From Armatimonadota bacterium (GTDB lineage: Bacteria > Armatimonadota > Fimbriimonadia > Fimbriimonadales > Fimbriimonadaceae): 64,000 bases of DNA. Location: the NCBI GenBank assembly GCA_016789105.1, contig JAEURN010000004.1, positions 1-64,000 of the forward strand, given 5' to 3'. The notes beneath the pieces were generated by a model that was not told the origin of the DNA, did not search any database, and was given only the letters and a program-made list of their open reading frames with translations. Below are positions 7,086 through 15,968 of the stretch, piece after piece (within the stretch, counting starts at the first letter, position 1; every line of letters starts with the position of its first letter). Made by a program: the position numbers and the translations under genes.

Positions 7086-9653
7086 ATGATACGATGGTCA
7101 AGTTTTGGAGCTCATCCTAATATGGGAGATTGGATAGGTATCGGGGAAGTACCGGCTGGGCTTCCAGGGAAGATCGACTTGCTCTGGGCCAAGAGCAAGC
7201 CATACCATCCGCTTTGGAAACACCTCCTAGATGCGGCGGCGGTGAGCCTGTGCCTTGCTAATCCATTGTCAAAATGGGGGTGGACTCCAGAGCAGGTGGC
7301 TTTGATCGTGGGCCTGCATGATATTGGCAAGGCGGACGCTGGTTTCCAACACCAGGTCGCCGAACTGTCGGGGGGATTAACACAAGCAGGTTTCCCAGCC
7401 ACGGCTGACGTTCGCTGCCGACACGAGAAGTTGTCGGCAAAGTTTGTCCGCTCCAATTTGAAGGAATCGGGGTGCTCTGAGCGAGATGCTGATACGATCG
7501 GGCGGGCCATCCTCGCCCACCACGGCTATTGGGAAGAGGTGGGAGTCGGAGCGCCGTATAAGGATGCTCAACACGAGCTGTATCAGCTGCTGAAGGGCAC
7601 CCTCGGTCTCAATGAGCTCCACTTGCCAGTGATCGAAGGAGATGGCCATAGCGCTTTCGGCACGCGTCTCGCCGGGCACATTGTCCTCTGCGACTGGATC
7701 GCGAGCAATGAGCAGTTCTACTTAGACGACCAACTCAAGGAGATTGACAACCCTGTTGAATATCTTATGAAAGCCAGAGAGGTAGCTGCAGCTTGGGTCC
7801 TGCAATTGGACTTGGTCCGCAAGCAGGAAGATGGAAAGCCTTCCGACGTTGTGGGTACACCACGCCCCCTCCAGAAAGCACTGGTTGATTCGGATATTCC
7901 ACCCAGCCTCGTCATCATTGAAGCGCCCATGGGGGAAGGCAAGACCGAAGCCGCTTGGATCTTAGCGGAGAAGTGGCGAAAGTACGGTTACCATGGTGTT
8001 TTCATGGCACTGCCGACGATGGCCACCAGCGACTCTCTCTTTAGGCGATACAAAGACGACTATCTCAAGAACCTTGGCCGTGACGAAGGCACGCACCTCA
8101 TCCACGGGATGGCGTGGTTACGTGACGATGTCGAGCCTGAGAACCCTCCCAACGTCGGGGAACCGGGCGATGATCGCTCTCTTGCGGCAGCTTGGTTCCG
8201 ACCTACACGAAGGGCCATACTTGCCGCGCACGGCGTAGGTACGGTAGATCAGGCGATGCTGGCGGGAATGCACGTCAAGTTCGGCTTCCTCAGGCTGTTC
8301 GGGTTGGCCGACCGGGTGTTGGTCATCGACGAAGTTCATGCCTACGACGCATACATGAGCGCGATCATCTGTCGCCTTTTGCAGTGGTGCGCCTGTCTCA
8401 AGATCCCGGTTGTGCTGCTTTCCGCAACGCTTTCGACAAAGCAACGTAATGCGATGATCAAAGCTTATGGCGCGATGGGCGGAGGTATCTGGCCGGAGGC
8501 TCCGTATCCGCTCATTACCATTGCGCAGCCCGGCGAAAGCGTGAAGACGATTGAGCCGCGGGCTTCGTCGTTGCGCACGCTCAATTTTGTGACGCACTCT
8601 GGCCAGCTGAATGATGCAAAGGCAACGGCCACTTTGGCGAAGTCGCTGGTTCAAAGCGGCGGCTGTTGTTGCGTGATTCTCAACACGGTCAAGCAAGCGC
8701 AGGCGGTGTACGCGGCCCTCGATACCGAGGTTCCCAAACTCCTGTTTCACGCTCGGTTCACTGCCGAGGATCGGGAGAGGATTGCCAGCAAAGTCATCCA
8801 GCTCTTTGGGAAGGAAAGGAGCAACCGCCCTGAAAAGTTCATCCTCGTGGCTACACAGGTGGTTGAGCAAAGCCTCGACGTGGACTTCGACCATATGATC
8901 TCCGAAATCGCACCGATGGATCTTTTGCTACAAAGGAGTGGGCGGTTACATCGACATCGAATGAGGAAGGATGAACCGCTTCTCCACGTTCTGACCCCTT
9001 CCCCCGACTTGCAAGACTTCGGGGGTACGGGTTATGTATACGCTGAGAAGCCGCTCTTGAGAACTGTCGCGATCCTCTCGGGAACTTGTCAAGCGGAACT
9101 TCCAAGGGACTTTCGGCAACTAGTGGAACGAACCTACGGCAGCGAAATATGGGACTGTCCATATACAGACTGGCCCGAGGTGCAACGTGCGGATCTTGCT
9201 TGGGACAAAGAAACGGCGATGGAAGAAGCTGATGGTGCAACGGCAACCCTGAAAGAACCAAGCCGCAGATTTTTTCGCCCCATTGACAACACGCCCGCCG
9301 GGGATGATAGCGACGATGGAAATGGCTGGCGAGCCAGGACACGCCTTGGCGCGAGCGACCGAACAACCATCCTCGCAAGCCTGGATGAGTTGCCCCGCTT
9401 GGAGGCTGGTAAGTTGCGTGTCTGCGAAGTTAAGGAGGCTTACCGAAGGGCAGTGAAAACTGCTCGATATCTGCCCCTCCATTCTCCGTGCGATGGACAT
9501 GGTGGAGCGGTGGAGGGAAATGAACGAATGAGAGGTGTTCTCTTGCTTCCCCTGGACGCTACCGGAGTCTGGAAGGGCAGCGACAAGAATGGCAACGTTT
9601 ATTGCGTCTCCTATGACGCGGAACTTGGCCTATTGGCCGGAAGGGAGAGATGA
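7086..9653 (+). CDS. cas3: CRISPR-associated nuclease-helicase Cas3 (type I-E)
   Basis: This 855-residue protein degrades DNA marked by Cascade. An N-terminal HD nuclease domain shows LHDIGK with H78-D79 and a later AHHGYWEE. The SF2 helicase follows with Walker A (APMGEGKTEAAW, about residue 280) and a DEVH box (VIDEVHAYDAY, about residue 415). The conserved STQVVEQSLDVDFD-type motif VI region reads ATQVVEQSLDVDFD, and a QRSGRLHRH motif follows. Length fits stand-alone type I-E Cas3. It opens the cas operon and overlaps cas8e by 4 bases (ATGA). All catalytic motifs I looked for are intact, so interference is probably functional. Confidence 0.95.
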   Translation: MIRWSSFGAHPNMGDWIGIGEVPAGLPGKIDLLWAKSKPYHPLWKHLLDAAAVSLCLANPLSKWGWTPEQVALIVGLHDIGKADAGFQHQVAELSGGLTQAGFPATADVRCRHEKLSAKFVRSNLKESGCSERDADTIGRAILAHHGYWEEVGVGAPYKDAQHELYQLLKGTLGLNELHLPVIEGDGHSAFGTRLAGHIVLCDWIASNEQFYLDDQLKEIDNPVEYLMKAREVAAAWVLQLDLVRKQEDGKPSDVVGTPRPLQKALVDSDIPPSLVIIEAPMGEGKTEAAWILAEKWRKYGYHGVFMALPTMATSDSLFRRYKDDYLKNLGRDEGTHLIHGMAWLRDDVEPENPPNVGEPGDDRSLAAAWFRPTRRAILAAHGVGTVDQAMLAGMHVKFGFLRLFGLADRVLVIDEVHAYDAYMSAIICRLLQWCACLKIPVVLLSATLSTKQRNAMIKAYGAMGGGIWPEAPYPLITIAQPGESVKTIEPRASSLRTLNFVTHSGQLNDAKATATLAKSLVQSGGCCCVILNTVKQAQAVYAALDTEVPKLLFHARFTAEDRERIASKVIQLFGKERSNRPEKFILVATQVVEQSLDVDFDHMISEIAPMDLLLQRSGRLHRHRMRKDEPLLHVLTPSPDLQDFGGTGYVYAEKPLLRTVAILSGTCQAELPRDFRQLVERTYGSEIWDCPYTDWPEVQRADLAWDKETAMEEADGATATLKEPSRRFFRPIDNTPAGDDSDDGNGWRARTRLGASDRTTILASLDELPRLEAGKLRVCEVKEAYRRAVKTARYLPLHSPCDGHGGAVEGNERMRGVLLLPLDATGVWKGSDKNGNVYCVSYDAELGLLAGRER

Positions 9654-11140
9654 ACCGACCCACGTTTAACGTTCTTGCGGAGCCGTGGATTCCCGTCATT
9701 CGACTAGACGGGAAGAGGGAAAATCTCGGGATTCTTCCATGCCTCGGGCAAGCCCATGAGATTCGAGAGATTCGCGACCCCTCCCCGATCATCGAATTCG
9801 GACTCTACCGGTTGCTTGTTGCGTTCGTATTGGACGCGCTGGTGATGGCGGACAAAAGACCTGAGGATCCAATTGATTTGAACGAGTTAATCGCGGCTGG
9901 CAAGTTCGACTGTGACTTGCTGGGTAGGTACGCGAACGACTGTGGCGAAGTGTTCGACCTGTTTCACCCGGATCGGCCGTTCATGCAATCCGGTGAAGCG
10001 TCGGGCGAGGAGAAGTCGGTCTTCGATCCGTACCCTCTTCTGCCGACGGGTGCTAATGTCACTCACTTTGCACACGGAGACCAAGACCAACATGGGCTTT
10101 CAAACGACGAGGCAGCACGACTTCTTGTGGCAATAAGCCCGTTTAATGTCAAGGTCAAGACCGGGAGCCCGCGAACAATCGTCGGTGACCCACCACTTTA
10201 CTCTCTGCCCATTGGCCACAGCCTCTTTGAGAGCGTTGTGCTGAACCTTCCAATGCCCAGCAATCAGTTTACAGATCAGGATGAGCGTAACATTGGCCCT
10301 ATCTGGCGAACGCCATTATGCGCCGAGCCCATAAGAACGACTCCAACTCAATCGTTTACTTGGCCATGTAGATTTGTTAGGTTGGTACCTAGCGACGAAC
10401 GTATACAGCAGATGCACAACGTAAAGGGCTTAAAGAGTCTTCGTACATGGGTTGACCCTTCGTGCGCAGTTTTTTTCGGAGACGACAAGGTTCGACACTA
10501 TCGCCTTGAGGAACGATTACCTCTGTGGGTTGATGCTGGCCCCCTTGGAGTCATGGGGAAGGGTACTTCTCGAGATTCCCGGAATTGGAAGTTCGTACGT
10601 CCTGAAGTTGTTTCAACCGCCCTAGAGACCCTTAAAGCACCAATTTGCGTCATCCGCTACTATGGCTGGCGCACTGACCAGGCTAAGGTCTACGAGTGGC
10701 AACGATCCGTACTGCATATTCCAGTCAAACTTGCGTTGCATGTTCGCCTCGCTGCGGTTTTGATGGAGGAATTGGGAAAGGCGAATTCTAGTTCGGGAGC
10801 ATTACGAGACGGGCTAAGAGCCCTTTACCCTCGGGGGGCCAAGGGCAAAAAAGACCCGCTAGGTTGCACGACAAGCCGCTGTGAACGCATGTTCTGGCTG
10901 CGTCTGGAAAGAGAATTTGGCCCATTAATGTCGCGGTTAGCCGAGTTGCCCGAAAACGCACCGGATACCCCGAGCATGATCGAAGGTGCCCGCAACCCCT
11001 GGCGAGAGGCCATCCGGAAGATTGCTGAGGAACAGTTCGAGTCGGCCGCAAAGGACATGGACGCCGACTCCGACGCCCTTGAACGCCACGTCCGCGCTCG
11101 AGCCATGCTGACCAAAGACCTTAGGAAGATCCTAGAATGA
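9650..11140 (+). CDS. cas8e: Cascade large subunit Cas8e (Cse1/CasA)
   Basis: The 496-residue protein begins FNVLAEPWIPVIRLDG, the characteristic opening of Cse1 proteins. In type I-E Cascade this subunit recognises the PAM and recruits Cas3. Length is close to that of Escherichia coli CasA. The start ATG overlaps the cas3 stop (ATGA) and the end overlaps cse2 in the same way. The C-terminal third is predicted helical and carries the sequence ARAMLTKDLRKILE at its end. Identification as the I-E form rests on this opening motif and on the gene order that follows. Confidence 0.93.
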   Translation: MNRPTFNVLAEPWIPVIRLDGKRENLGILPCLGQAHEIREIRDPSPIIEFGLYRLLVAFVLDALVMADKRPEDPIDLNELIAAGKFDCDLLGRYANDCGEVFDLFHPDRPFMQSGEASGEEKSVFDPYPLLPTGANVTHFAHGDQDQHGLSNDEAARLLVAISPFNVKVKTGSPRTIVGDPPLYSLPIGHSLFESVVLNLPMPSNQFTDQDERNIGPIWRTPLCAEPIRTTPTQSFTWPCRFVRLVPSDERIQQMHNVKGLKSLRTWVDPSCAVFFGDDKVRHYRLEERLPLWVDAGPLGVMGKGTSRDSRNWKFVRPEVVSTALETLKAPICVIRYYGWRTDQAKVYEWQRSVLHIPVKLALHVRLAAVLMEELGKANSSSGALRDGLRALYPRGAKGKKDPLGCTTSRCERMFWLRLEREFGPLMSRLAELPENAPDTPSMIEGARNPWREAIRKIAEEQFESAAKDMDADSDALERHVRARAMLTKDLRKILE

Positions 11141-11643
11141 AAACCGAAGAGAAGACACGCGAGCAAGCGTTTATCGAGCGGGTCGAGCAACTCGATCCCG
11201 GAGAATTGGCGGAATTGCGCCGAGGATGCGGGAAACGCGACCCCGTGGAAGGTCGGTGCCCATGGCTTCACGCCATTATCCACGGAGTTGCCCCGGAGCC
11301 GGTCGCCTTTCTGGTTGCGAGCTTGCTGGCCCAATACTCCACCGCGACTATCCGTGCCAAAGGGCATCGCCTTGAAGGCAACTTCGGAGTCACGTGGAGA
11401 AGGGCAATTGCCGGAACAGAGAGCGAATCGATCAAACGGCGGTTCCACATCCTCCTCGACGCCGACTACGACCCATGTACCGGCGACGGTGACCTACCCT
11501 ATCGCCTAAGGCAGATGGTCAAGTACGCCGCCTCCAAGGGGGTCGGCGTCGATTGGCCCCAACTCTTGGTTGATCTCAAATTCTGGAGCCACCCCGAGAA
11601 GCACTCACAAAAAAGGTGGGCACGAGACTTTTTCGCCGACTAG
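11137..11643 (+). CDS. cse2: Cascade small subunit Cse2 (CasB)
   Basis: This 168-residue, highly charged helical protein sits between cas8e and cas7e, the invariant position of cse2. Recognisable Cse2 features are the early FIERVEQLDPGELAELRRG helix and RRFHILLDAD in the middle. In Cascade two copies form the belly that stabilises the R-loop. The start overlaps cas8e by 4 bases (ATGA). The 46-base gap to cas7e is the largest in the cas operon and contains the cas7e ribosome-binding site. Confidence 0.9.
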   Translation: MKTEEKTREQAFIERVEQLDPGELAELRRGCGKRDPVEGRCPWLHAIIHGVAPEPVAFLVASLLAQYSTATIRAKGHRLEGNFGVTWRRAIAGTESESIKRRFHILLDADYDPCTGDGDLPYRLRQMVKYAASKGVGVDWPQLLVDLKFWSHPEKHSQKRWARDFFAD

Positions 11644-11689
11644 CGCCCCGACAGCGCCGCGACCAAAACCAAAGGAGAAACAACAAACC

Positions 11690-12871
11690 ATGCTGATTGA
11701 AATCCACATTCTGCAGAACCATGCCCCCAGCAATCTCAACCGCGACGACACAGGGAGTCCAAAGGAAGCCGTGTTCGGTGGCTTTAAGCGAGCACGCATC
11801 TCGAGCCAGTGCATCAAACGCTCGATCCGGAGATCCGAGGTTTTCGCGACGATCCTCGGGGAGAGCCTGGCTACAAGAACGCGGAGCCTCCCTGAACTGG
11901 TCCGCAGCAAGCTAAAGGCATTGGGGCTCTCGGACGATCTAGCCGCGATCGGAGCGAAGAAAGCGAGCGGCTTTGGCACCGAAAAAGGAACAGAAACCAA
12001 GCCCAACGACAGCGGGCATTTCCGCACGGCTCAAACGATGTTTCTGAGTGAGCAAGACGTCGATGCGGTCGCCCAAGTTATTGCCGATGAAGCTTTGAAG
12101 GCTAAGGATGTGCCGTCATTCGAAAAAGTTGCCTCGAAAGACTTGCAGAACGAGGCGGAAGACAAGGGATTTCGACCCGTCACAGTGGACCTCGCCCTGT
12201 TCGGCAGAATGGTCACCAGCGAAGCATTCGTTAATGTCGAGGCGTCGTCCCAATTTGCTCACGCCATCAGCACCCACAAGGTCGATCACGAGTTTGACTA
12301 CTTCACCGCCGTCGACGACCTTGAGCGCACGGCCGACGACCGAGCCGGTGCAGGTGCAGACATGATTGGTGATGTCGAGTTCAACTCCGCGTGTTACTAC
12401 AAGTACTTCAACGTCCACGTGGAAGGGCTGATTGAGAACCTCACCGGTGAGGCTTTCAAGCGACCTGCGACGGACGAGGACAGGAGGAATGCCAGGGAAA
12501 CGGCCGCGAAAGCAACGAAGGCCTTGATCGAAGCCGCCTGCCGGGTCACGCCAAGCGGGAAGCAAAACTCGTTTGCCGCCCACCAACCACCCTCCCTCGT
12601 CTGGATTGAAGTCCGCGACCAGAATCTTCCGGTGAGCTATGCCAACGCCTTCTCCGTCCCCGTTGATCCCAAAAAGGATATAGGGCTCGAAGGCAACTCC
12701 GCCACCAAGCTGAAGGAAGAGGCCGAGACCCTGGCCAAGATGTATGGTTTGGAAGCGCGCAATCGATGGTTGTTGGCCAAACGCGGAGAGCTGGATATTC
12801 TTGGAACTCGCTCGGCTGAATCTCTCAAGGTGATCCTCGACGAACTCGAGACGGTCGTGCGCAGTGGCTGA
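11690..12871 (+). CDS. cas7: Cascade backbone subunit Cas7e (Cse4/CasC)
   Basis: This 393-residue RAMP protein forms the crRNA-binding backbone of Cascade. It opens IEIHILQNHAPSNLNRDDTG and continues with FGGFKRARISSQCIKRSIR, both standard in Cas7e. I chose the ATG at 11690 because AAAGGAGAAA precedes it; the frame is open back to 11570, but that part overlaps cse2. The end overlaps cas5e by 8 bases. Confidence 0.94.
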   Translation: MLIEIHILQNHAPSNLNRDDTGSPKEAVFGGFKRARISSQCIKRSIRRSEVFATILGESLATRTRSLPELVRSKLKALGLSDDLAAIGAKKASGFGTEKGTETKPNDSGHFRTAQTMFLSEQDVDAVAQVIADEALKAKDVPSFEKVASKDLQNEAEDKGFRPVTVDLALFGRMVTSEAFVNVEASSQFAHAISTHKVDHEFDYFTAVDDLERTADDRAGAGADMIGDVEFNSACYYKYFNVHVEGLIENLTGEAFKRPATDEDRRNARETAAKATKALIEAACRVTPSGKQNSFAAHQPPSLVWIEVRDQNLPVSYANAFSVPVDPKKDIGLEGNSATKLKEEAETLAKMYGLEARNRWLLAKRGELDILGTRSAESLKVILDELETVVRSG

Positions 12872-13571
12872 GGAAATCTTGATTCTTTGGCTTGAGGGAC
12901 CGATGCAGTCATGGGGAACGCGCTCTCGATGGGACGTCCGCGATACGCGGCCGGAACCCACCAAGTCCGGAGTCGTTGGCCTTATTGGCTGCGCCCTCGG
13001 GCTTGAGCGGGGCAACCAAAGACTTGAGAGCCTTGACCGTAGCATTCGCTTCGGCGTCCGGATCGACCGGCCCGGGATCATCTCAACGGACTATCACACC
13101 GTGACGGGATACCATCGGACTGCGGCTGGAGGCTTCAAGCACAGTGGCGGCGTTGCGAAGACCCTTCAATCAGCGCGAACCCATGGGCCAGCTACGATCG
13201 TCTCGCCTCGAAGCTATCTTCATGACGCTGCCTTCTTGGTGGCCTTAGCTGTGGAAGGGGAACTTGCGGCACACTTGAAGCAAGCCCTTCGCGCCCCGCG
13301 GTGGCCGCTATTCCTTGGTCGCAAGAGCTGCCCTCCAATACGTCCCATCCTTGAAGATTGTGCTGAATGCGCCTACGCAAGCATCGCAGATGCGGTGAAG
13401 AGCCATCCTCGTCATCCGAAGTCCGCCGAGGGGCTACTCGAAGCCTATATCGAGGATGAAACAGGGAATCTTGAGCGCCAAGACGCACTGCGCATCAATC
13501 GGCTTCGATTCTACGACTTCCGAAACTGCCGACACCTGGAGGTGGATCCCCCATGTTTCTCTCCCGCCTGA
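12864..13571 (+). CDS. cas5e: Cascade subunit Cas5e (CasD)
   Basis: The 235-residue protein starts at a GTG and reads LWLEGPMQSWGTRSRWDVRD near the N terminus, the Cas5e signature. TKSGVVGLIGCALGLERG follows, as in other Cas5e proteins. In Cascade it caps the 5' handle of the crRNA. It overlaps cas7e by 8 bases and cas6e by 19 bases, indicating translational coupling across the effector genes. Confidence 0.94.
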   Translation: MAEEILILWLEGPMQSWGTRSRWDVRDTRPEPTKSGVVGLIGCALGLERGNQRLESLDRSIRFGVRIDRPGIISTDYHTVTGYHRTAAGGFKHSGGVAKTLQSARTHGPATIVSPRSYLHDAAFLVALAVEGELAAHLKQALRAPRWPLFLGRKSCPPIRPILEDCAECAYASIADAVKSHPRHPKSAEGLLEAYIEDETGNLERQDALRINRLRFYDFRNCRHLEVDPPCFSPA

Positions 13572-14173
13572 TTCTGAATGCCAAGCACCCGCGAGTCCGG
13601 AGCGAGGTCGATCACCCGTACGAGCTCCACCGCACCATCTGCAAGGCGTTCGACAACCCGGACGAGGCCCGTATCCTATTCCGGGCCGACACGGAGCGTC
13701 CCGGAGAGGTGCACGTGCTCGTCCAGAGCCTCGTCGCGCCCGACTGGGGCTGCTTGGACGGTGAAAAGCTCTACGTGAAAAGCGCGGACGACCCAAAGCC
13801 AGTTGAACTTGCCGGACTCCAACACGGTATGCCCCTGCGATTCCGCCTCCGGTGCCGACCGAGCATGCGGATAGCCGAAGCCGGGCATCCCGAGGAAGGA
13901 AAGCGCAAGTCGCTCAAGAATCGCGAGGAGATCTTTGCATGGCTTCAACGAAAGGCAGACGAGAGCGGCTTCGACGTCCCAAACGTCGCCTTCGACCGCG
14001 TCTATTGGTATGAGTCCAAAAGCGGCAAGGACCAGAAGCCGCTGGGGGCCGTCCAGTTCGATGGCGTCCTAATCGTCACCGATCCCGAGAGATTGCGCGA
14101 AGCAGTTCGAAAAGGCATCGGGCCGCAGAAGGCATATGGATTCGGTCTGCTTAGCCTGGCACCGGCGAAGTAG
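13553..14173 (+). CDS. cas6e: CRISPR RNA endonuclease Cas6e (CasE)
   Basis: This 206-residue RAMP protein cuts the precursor transcript at the base of each repeat hairpin and stays on the crRNA. The N terminus (MFLSRLILN) and YELHRTICKAF match Cas6e; the histidine of YELHR (residue 26) is the likely catalytic residue. The glycine-rich loop near the C terminus reads GIGPQKAYGFGLLSL. The repeats in the adjacent array carry a compatible 6-bp stem and an 8-base 3' end (ATGAACCG) that would become the crRNA 5' handle. Confidence 0.94.
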   Translation: MFLSRLILNAKHPRVRSEVDHPYELHRTICKAFDNPDEARILFRADTERPGEVHVLVQSLVAPDWGCLDGEKLYVKSADDPKPVELAGLQHGMPLRFRLRCRPSMRIAEAGHPEEGKRKSLKNREEIFAWLQRKADESGFDVPNVAFDRVYWYESKSGKDQKPLGAVQFDGVLIVTDPERLREAVRKGIGPQKAYGFGLLSLAPAK

Positions 14174-14182
14174 AAGTGACCG

Positions 14183-14716
14183 ATGTACCCGAAGACATGG
14201 CTGTCCGAACACTTGCTCTGCTTTGACCGCTATTTCACGCAACTCTTGCTTCCGGAACTAATGCTTAAGTTCCTAATGACGGATCACACTCCAGGACTGA
14301 CGGTTCTAAAGGCCGAAGTCGATTCCGAAGGGTGCGACCTGGTTCTCTCCTGCGGCCCGGCCCTGCAGTGTATCCAGGTCAAAACGTTGGGACGTCGCGC
14401 GTCGCCCGTCAACTACGCCATAAAGGCATCATCTGCCAATCTTCTCGAAGGTTGCGAACTCTGGCTCTGTTACGACAATGAGAGCTTTAAACGAACGAAC
14501 GACCACTTTTTGGCCGGTGCACCGGGGGAGCCTCTGGGAACTCATATCCCCTCATCTCGGGCCCAAATGCATAAGAATGTCGAATGGATGGCGCGCGACG
14601 GATGCGTCCATGTTAAAACAAGAAATGCTAACCACAAGAACATCGGCATTGCCCAACTTGCCAGTGTTCTTTTTGGCCCCCCATCCTCCAGGAGGATAGC
14701 ATGCCCCAAGACTTAA
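14183..14716 (+). CDS. Putative PD-(D/E)XK-like nuclease embedded in the type I-E cas operon
   Basis: This 177-residue protein has no counterpart in the standard type I-E operon. An N-terminal helix with E25 (LLLPELMLKFL) is followed by GCDLVLSCG and CIQVKTLGRR. The spacing D52-x12-Q65-V-K67 is the beta-beta motif of PD-(D/E)XK nucleases, in the variant with Gln for Glu. The C-terminal half has helices and aromatic residues, then an HKNIGIAQL segment. It starts 9 bases after cas6e and overlaps cas1 by 16 bases, so it is almost certainly co-translated with the adaptation genes. A Cas4-like role in trimming prespacers is an attractive inference, but no Cas4 cysteine cluster is seen. It could instead be a restriction-type or toxin-type nuclease. 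The fold call rests on motif reading alone. Confidence 0.6.
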   Translation: MYPKTWLSEHLLCFDRYFTQLLLPELMLKFLMTDHTPGLTVLKAEVDSEGCDLVLSCGPALQCIQVKTLGRRASPVNYAIKASSANLLEGCELWLCYDNESFKRTNDHFLAGAPGEPLGTHIPSSRAQMHKNVEWMARDGCVHVKTRNANHKNIGIAQLASVLFGPPSSRRIACPKT

Positions 14717-15639
14717 CCCTCATCCCCAAGTTTCGCGACCGCCTCAGCTACCTCTACGTGGAGCATGCCGCCATTGAGCGCGAGCAAAACAGCATCGCCC
14801 TGCATGCCGTAGACCCACAGTCCGAGGAACTCATCGAAACGCACGTGCCGGTCTGTGACATCGCCCTGCTAATGCTCGGTCCCGGCACCAAACTCAGCCA
14901 TAGGGCGATGGATATCCTTGCCAGAAACAACTGCTTGGTCGCTTGGGTCGGCGAAGAGGGCGTCCGCATGTACGCTTTCGCAACCGGTGGGACGCACTCC
15001 AGTGCACGGCTCCTGCGGCAAGCAGCGCTTGTCAGCAACCCACAATCGCGCCTAGATGTCGTGCGAAAGCTCTACGCAAAGCGATTCCCCGAAGCGCTCG
15101 ACTTGCAAGTCTCAATTGAGCAATTGCGCGGCAAGGAGGGACACCGCGTCAGGCAAGCCTATGCGGCTCAAGCCGAGCGTTATGGCATCGAGTGGCAGGG
15201 GCGAAGCTACGATCGCAACAAGTGGCAAGGGGGCGACCCCGTTAACACCGCGTTGAGCGCCGCAAACGCCTGCCTCTATGGGGTCTGCCACGCCGCCTGC
15301 CTCAGCATGGGCTTCAGTCCGGCACTCGGATTCATTCATACCGGCAAGCAACTGAGCTTCGTGTATGACCTGGCCGACCTTTACAAGCTTGAATTTAGCT
15401 TGCCAATCTCCTTTGCCGCGGCGGCAGAAGTGTCGGATGTACCGATCGAGCGCCGAGTCCGACTTGGACTTCGGGATCGGTTTCGAGAAACTCGGTTTTT
15501 GGAGCGTGTGTCGGCGGATCTGATGGAGCTCTTTGGACCCGATGAAGAAGAAGACCGCTTTGACGATGATCCCGCGCGGCCGGGTGAATTGGTGGGCGGA
15601 GTGGAAGGTGGTGTGGCCTACGACGAGGAAGGCAACTAG
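14701..15639 (+). CDS. cas1: CRISPR integrase Cas1 (type I-E)
   Basis: This 312-residue protein inserts new spacers together with Cas2. The metal-binding residues are present: E146 in GKEGHR, H213 in FIHTGKQ and D226 in YDLADLYK. Their spacing (67, then 13 residues) equals that of the Escherichia coli residues E141, H208 and D221. An acidic C-terminal tail (DEEEDRFDDDP) follows. The start is preceded by AGGAGG at 14690-14695. The 5' end overlaps the nuclease-like gene and the 3' end overlaps cas2 by one base (TAGTG). Confidence 0.95.
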   Translation: MPQDLTLIPKFRDRLSYLYVEHAAIEREQNSIALHAVDPQSEELIETHVPVCDIALLMLGPGTKLSHRAMDILARNNCLVAWVGEEGVRMYAFATGGTHSSARLLRQAALVSNPQSRLDVVRKLYAKRFPEALDLQVSIEQLRGKEGHRVRQAYAAQAERYGIEWQGRSYDRNKWQGGDPVNTALSAANACLYGVCHAACLSMGFSPALGFIHTGKQLSFVYDLADLYKLEFSLPISFAAAAEVSDVPIERRVRLGLRDRFRETRFLERVSADLMELFGPDEEEDRFDDDPARPGELVGGVEGGVAYDEEGN

Positions 15640-15926
15640 TGGTCGTCCTCATCGTCACCGCCGTAAAGCCGGGCCTCAGGGGGGAGCTGTCACGCTGGAT
15701 GCTTGAGCCTCAGGCGGGCGTTTTTGTGGGCCACCTCTCGGGAAGGGTCCGAGATAAGCTCTGGGAAAAAGTTGTGGCGGAGGTGAAATCGGGATCCGCC
15801 ATGATGATTCATTCGGCAAGGTCAGAGCAAGGATTCGCGGTGCGGTGCCACGGCGACCGTGCGCGTCTGCCTATGGATTACGATGGGCTGGTACTCATCG
15901 CTCGCCGGACGGCAAGAGCAACTTGA
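15639..15926 (+). CDS. cas2: CRISPR adaptation protein Cas2e
   Basis: The 95-residue protein is of the Cas2e (CasB-associated, ferredoxin-like) type. VVLIVTAVKPGLRGELSRWM is followed by GVFVGHLSGRVRDKLWEKV, both typical of type I-E Cas2. It starts at a GTG overlapping the cas1 stop codon and forms the structural core of the Cas1-Cas2 integrase. Its TGA stop lies inside the -35 element of the promoter that reads into the CRISPR array. Confidence 0.93.
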   Translation: MVVLIVTAVKPGLRGELSRWMLEPQAGVFVGHLSGRVRDKLWEKVVAEVKSGSAMMIHSARSEQGFAVRCHGDRARLPMDYDGLVLIARRTARAT

Positions 15927-15950
15927 CAGTCGCATAGCGTTTTGTATAAG
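15923..15950 (+). promoter_or_regulatory. Promoter of the CRISPR array in a 42-bp leader
   Basis: TTGACA at 15923-15928 and TATAAG at 15945-15950 are separated by 16 bases and match the sigma-70 consensus well. The first repeat starts at 15969, so transcription would start about 10 bases before it. The whole region between the cas2 stop and the first repeat is only 42 bp. Confidence 0.75.
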
Positions 15951-15968
15951 ATTCTGGAAGTTCGTAGT

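Noticed and set aside
12116-13081. A 321-codon minus-strand frame opposite cas7e and cas5e.
   Set aside because: It crosses the boundary of two well-supported cas genes and has no domain of its own.
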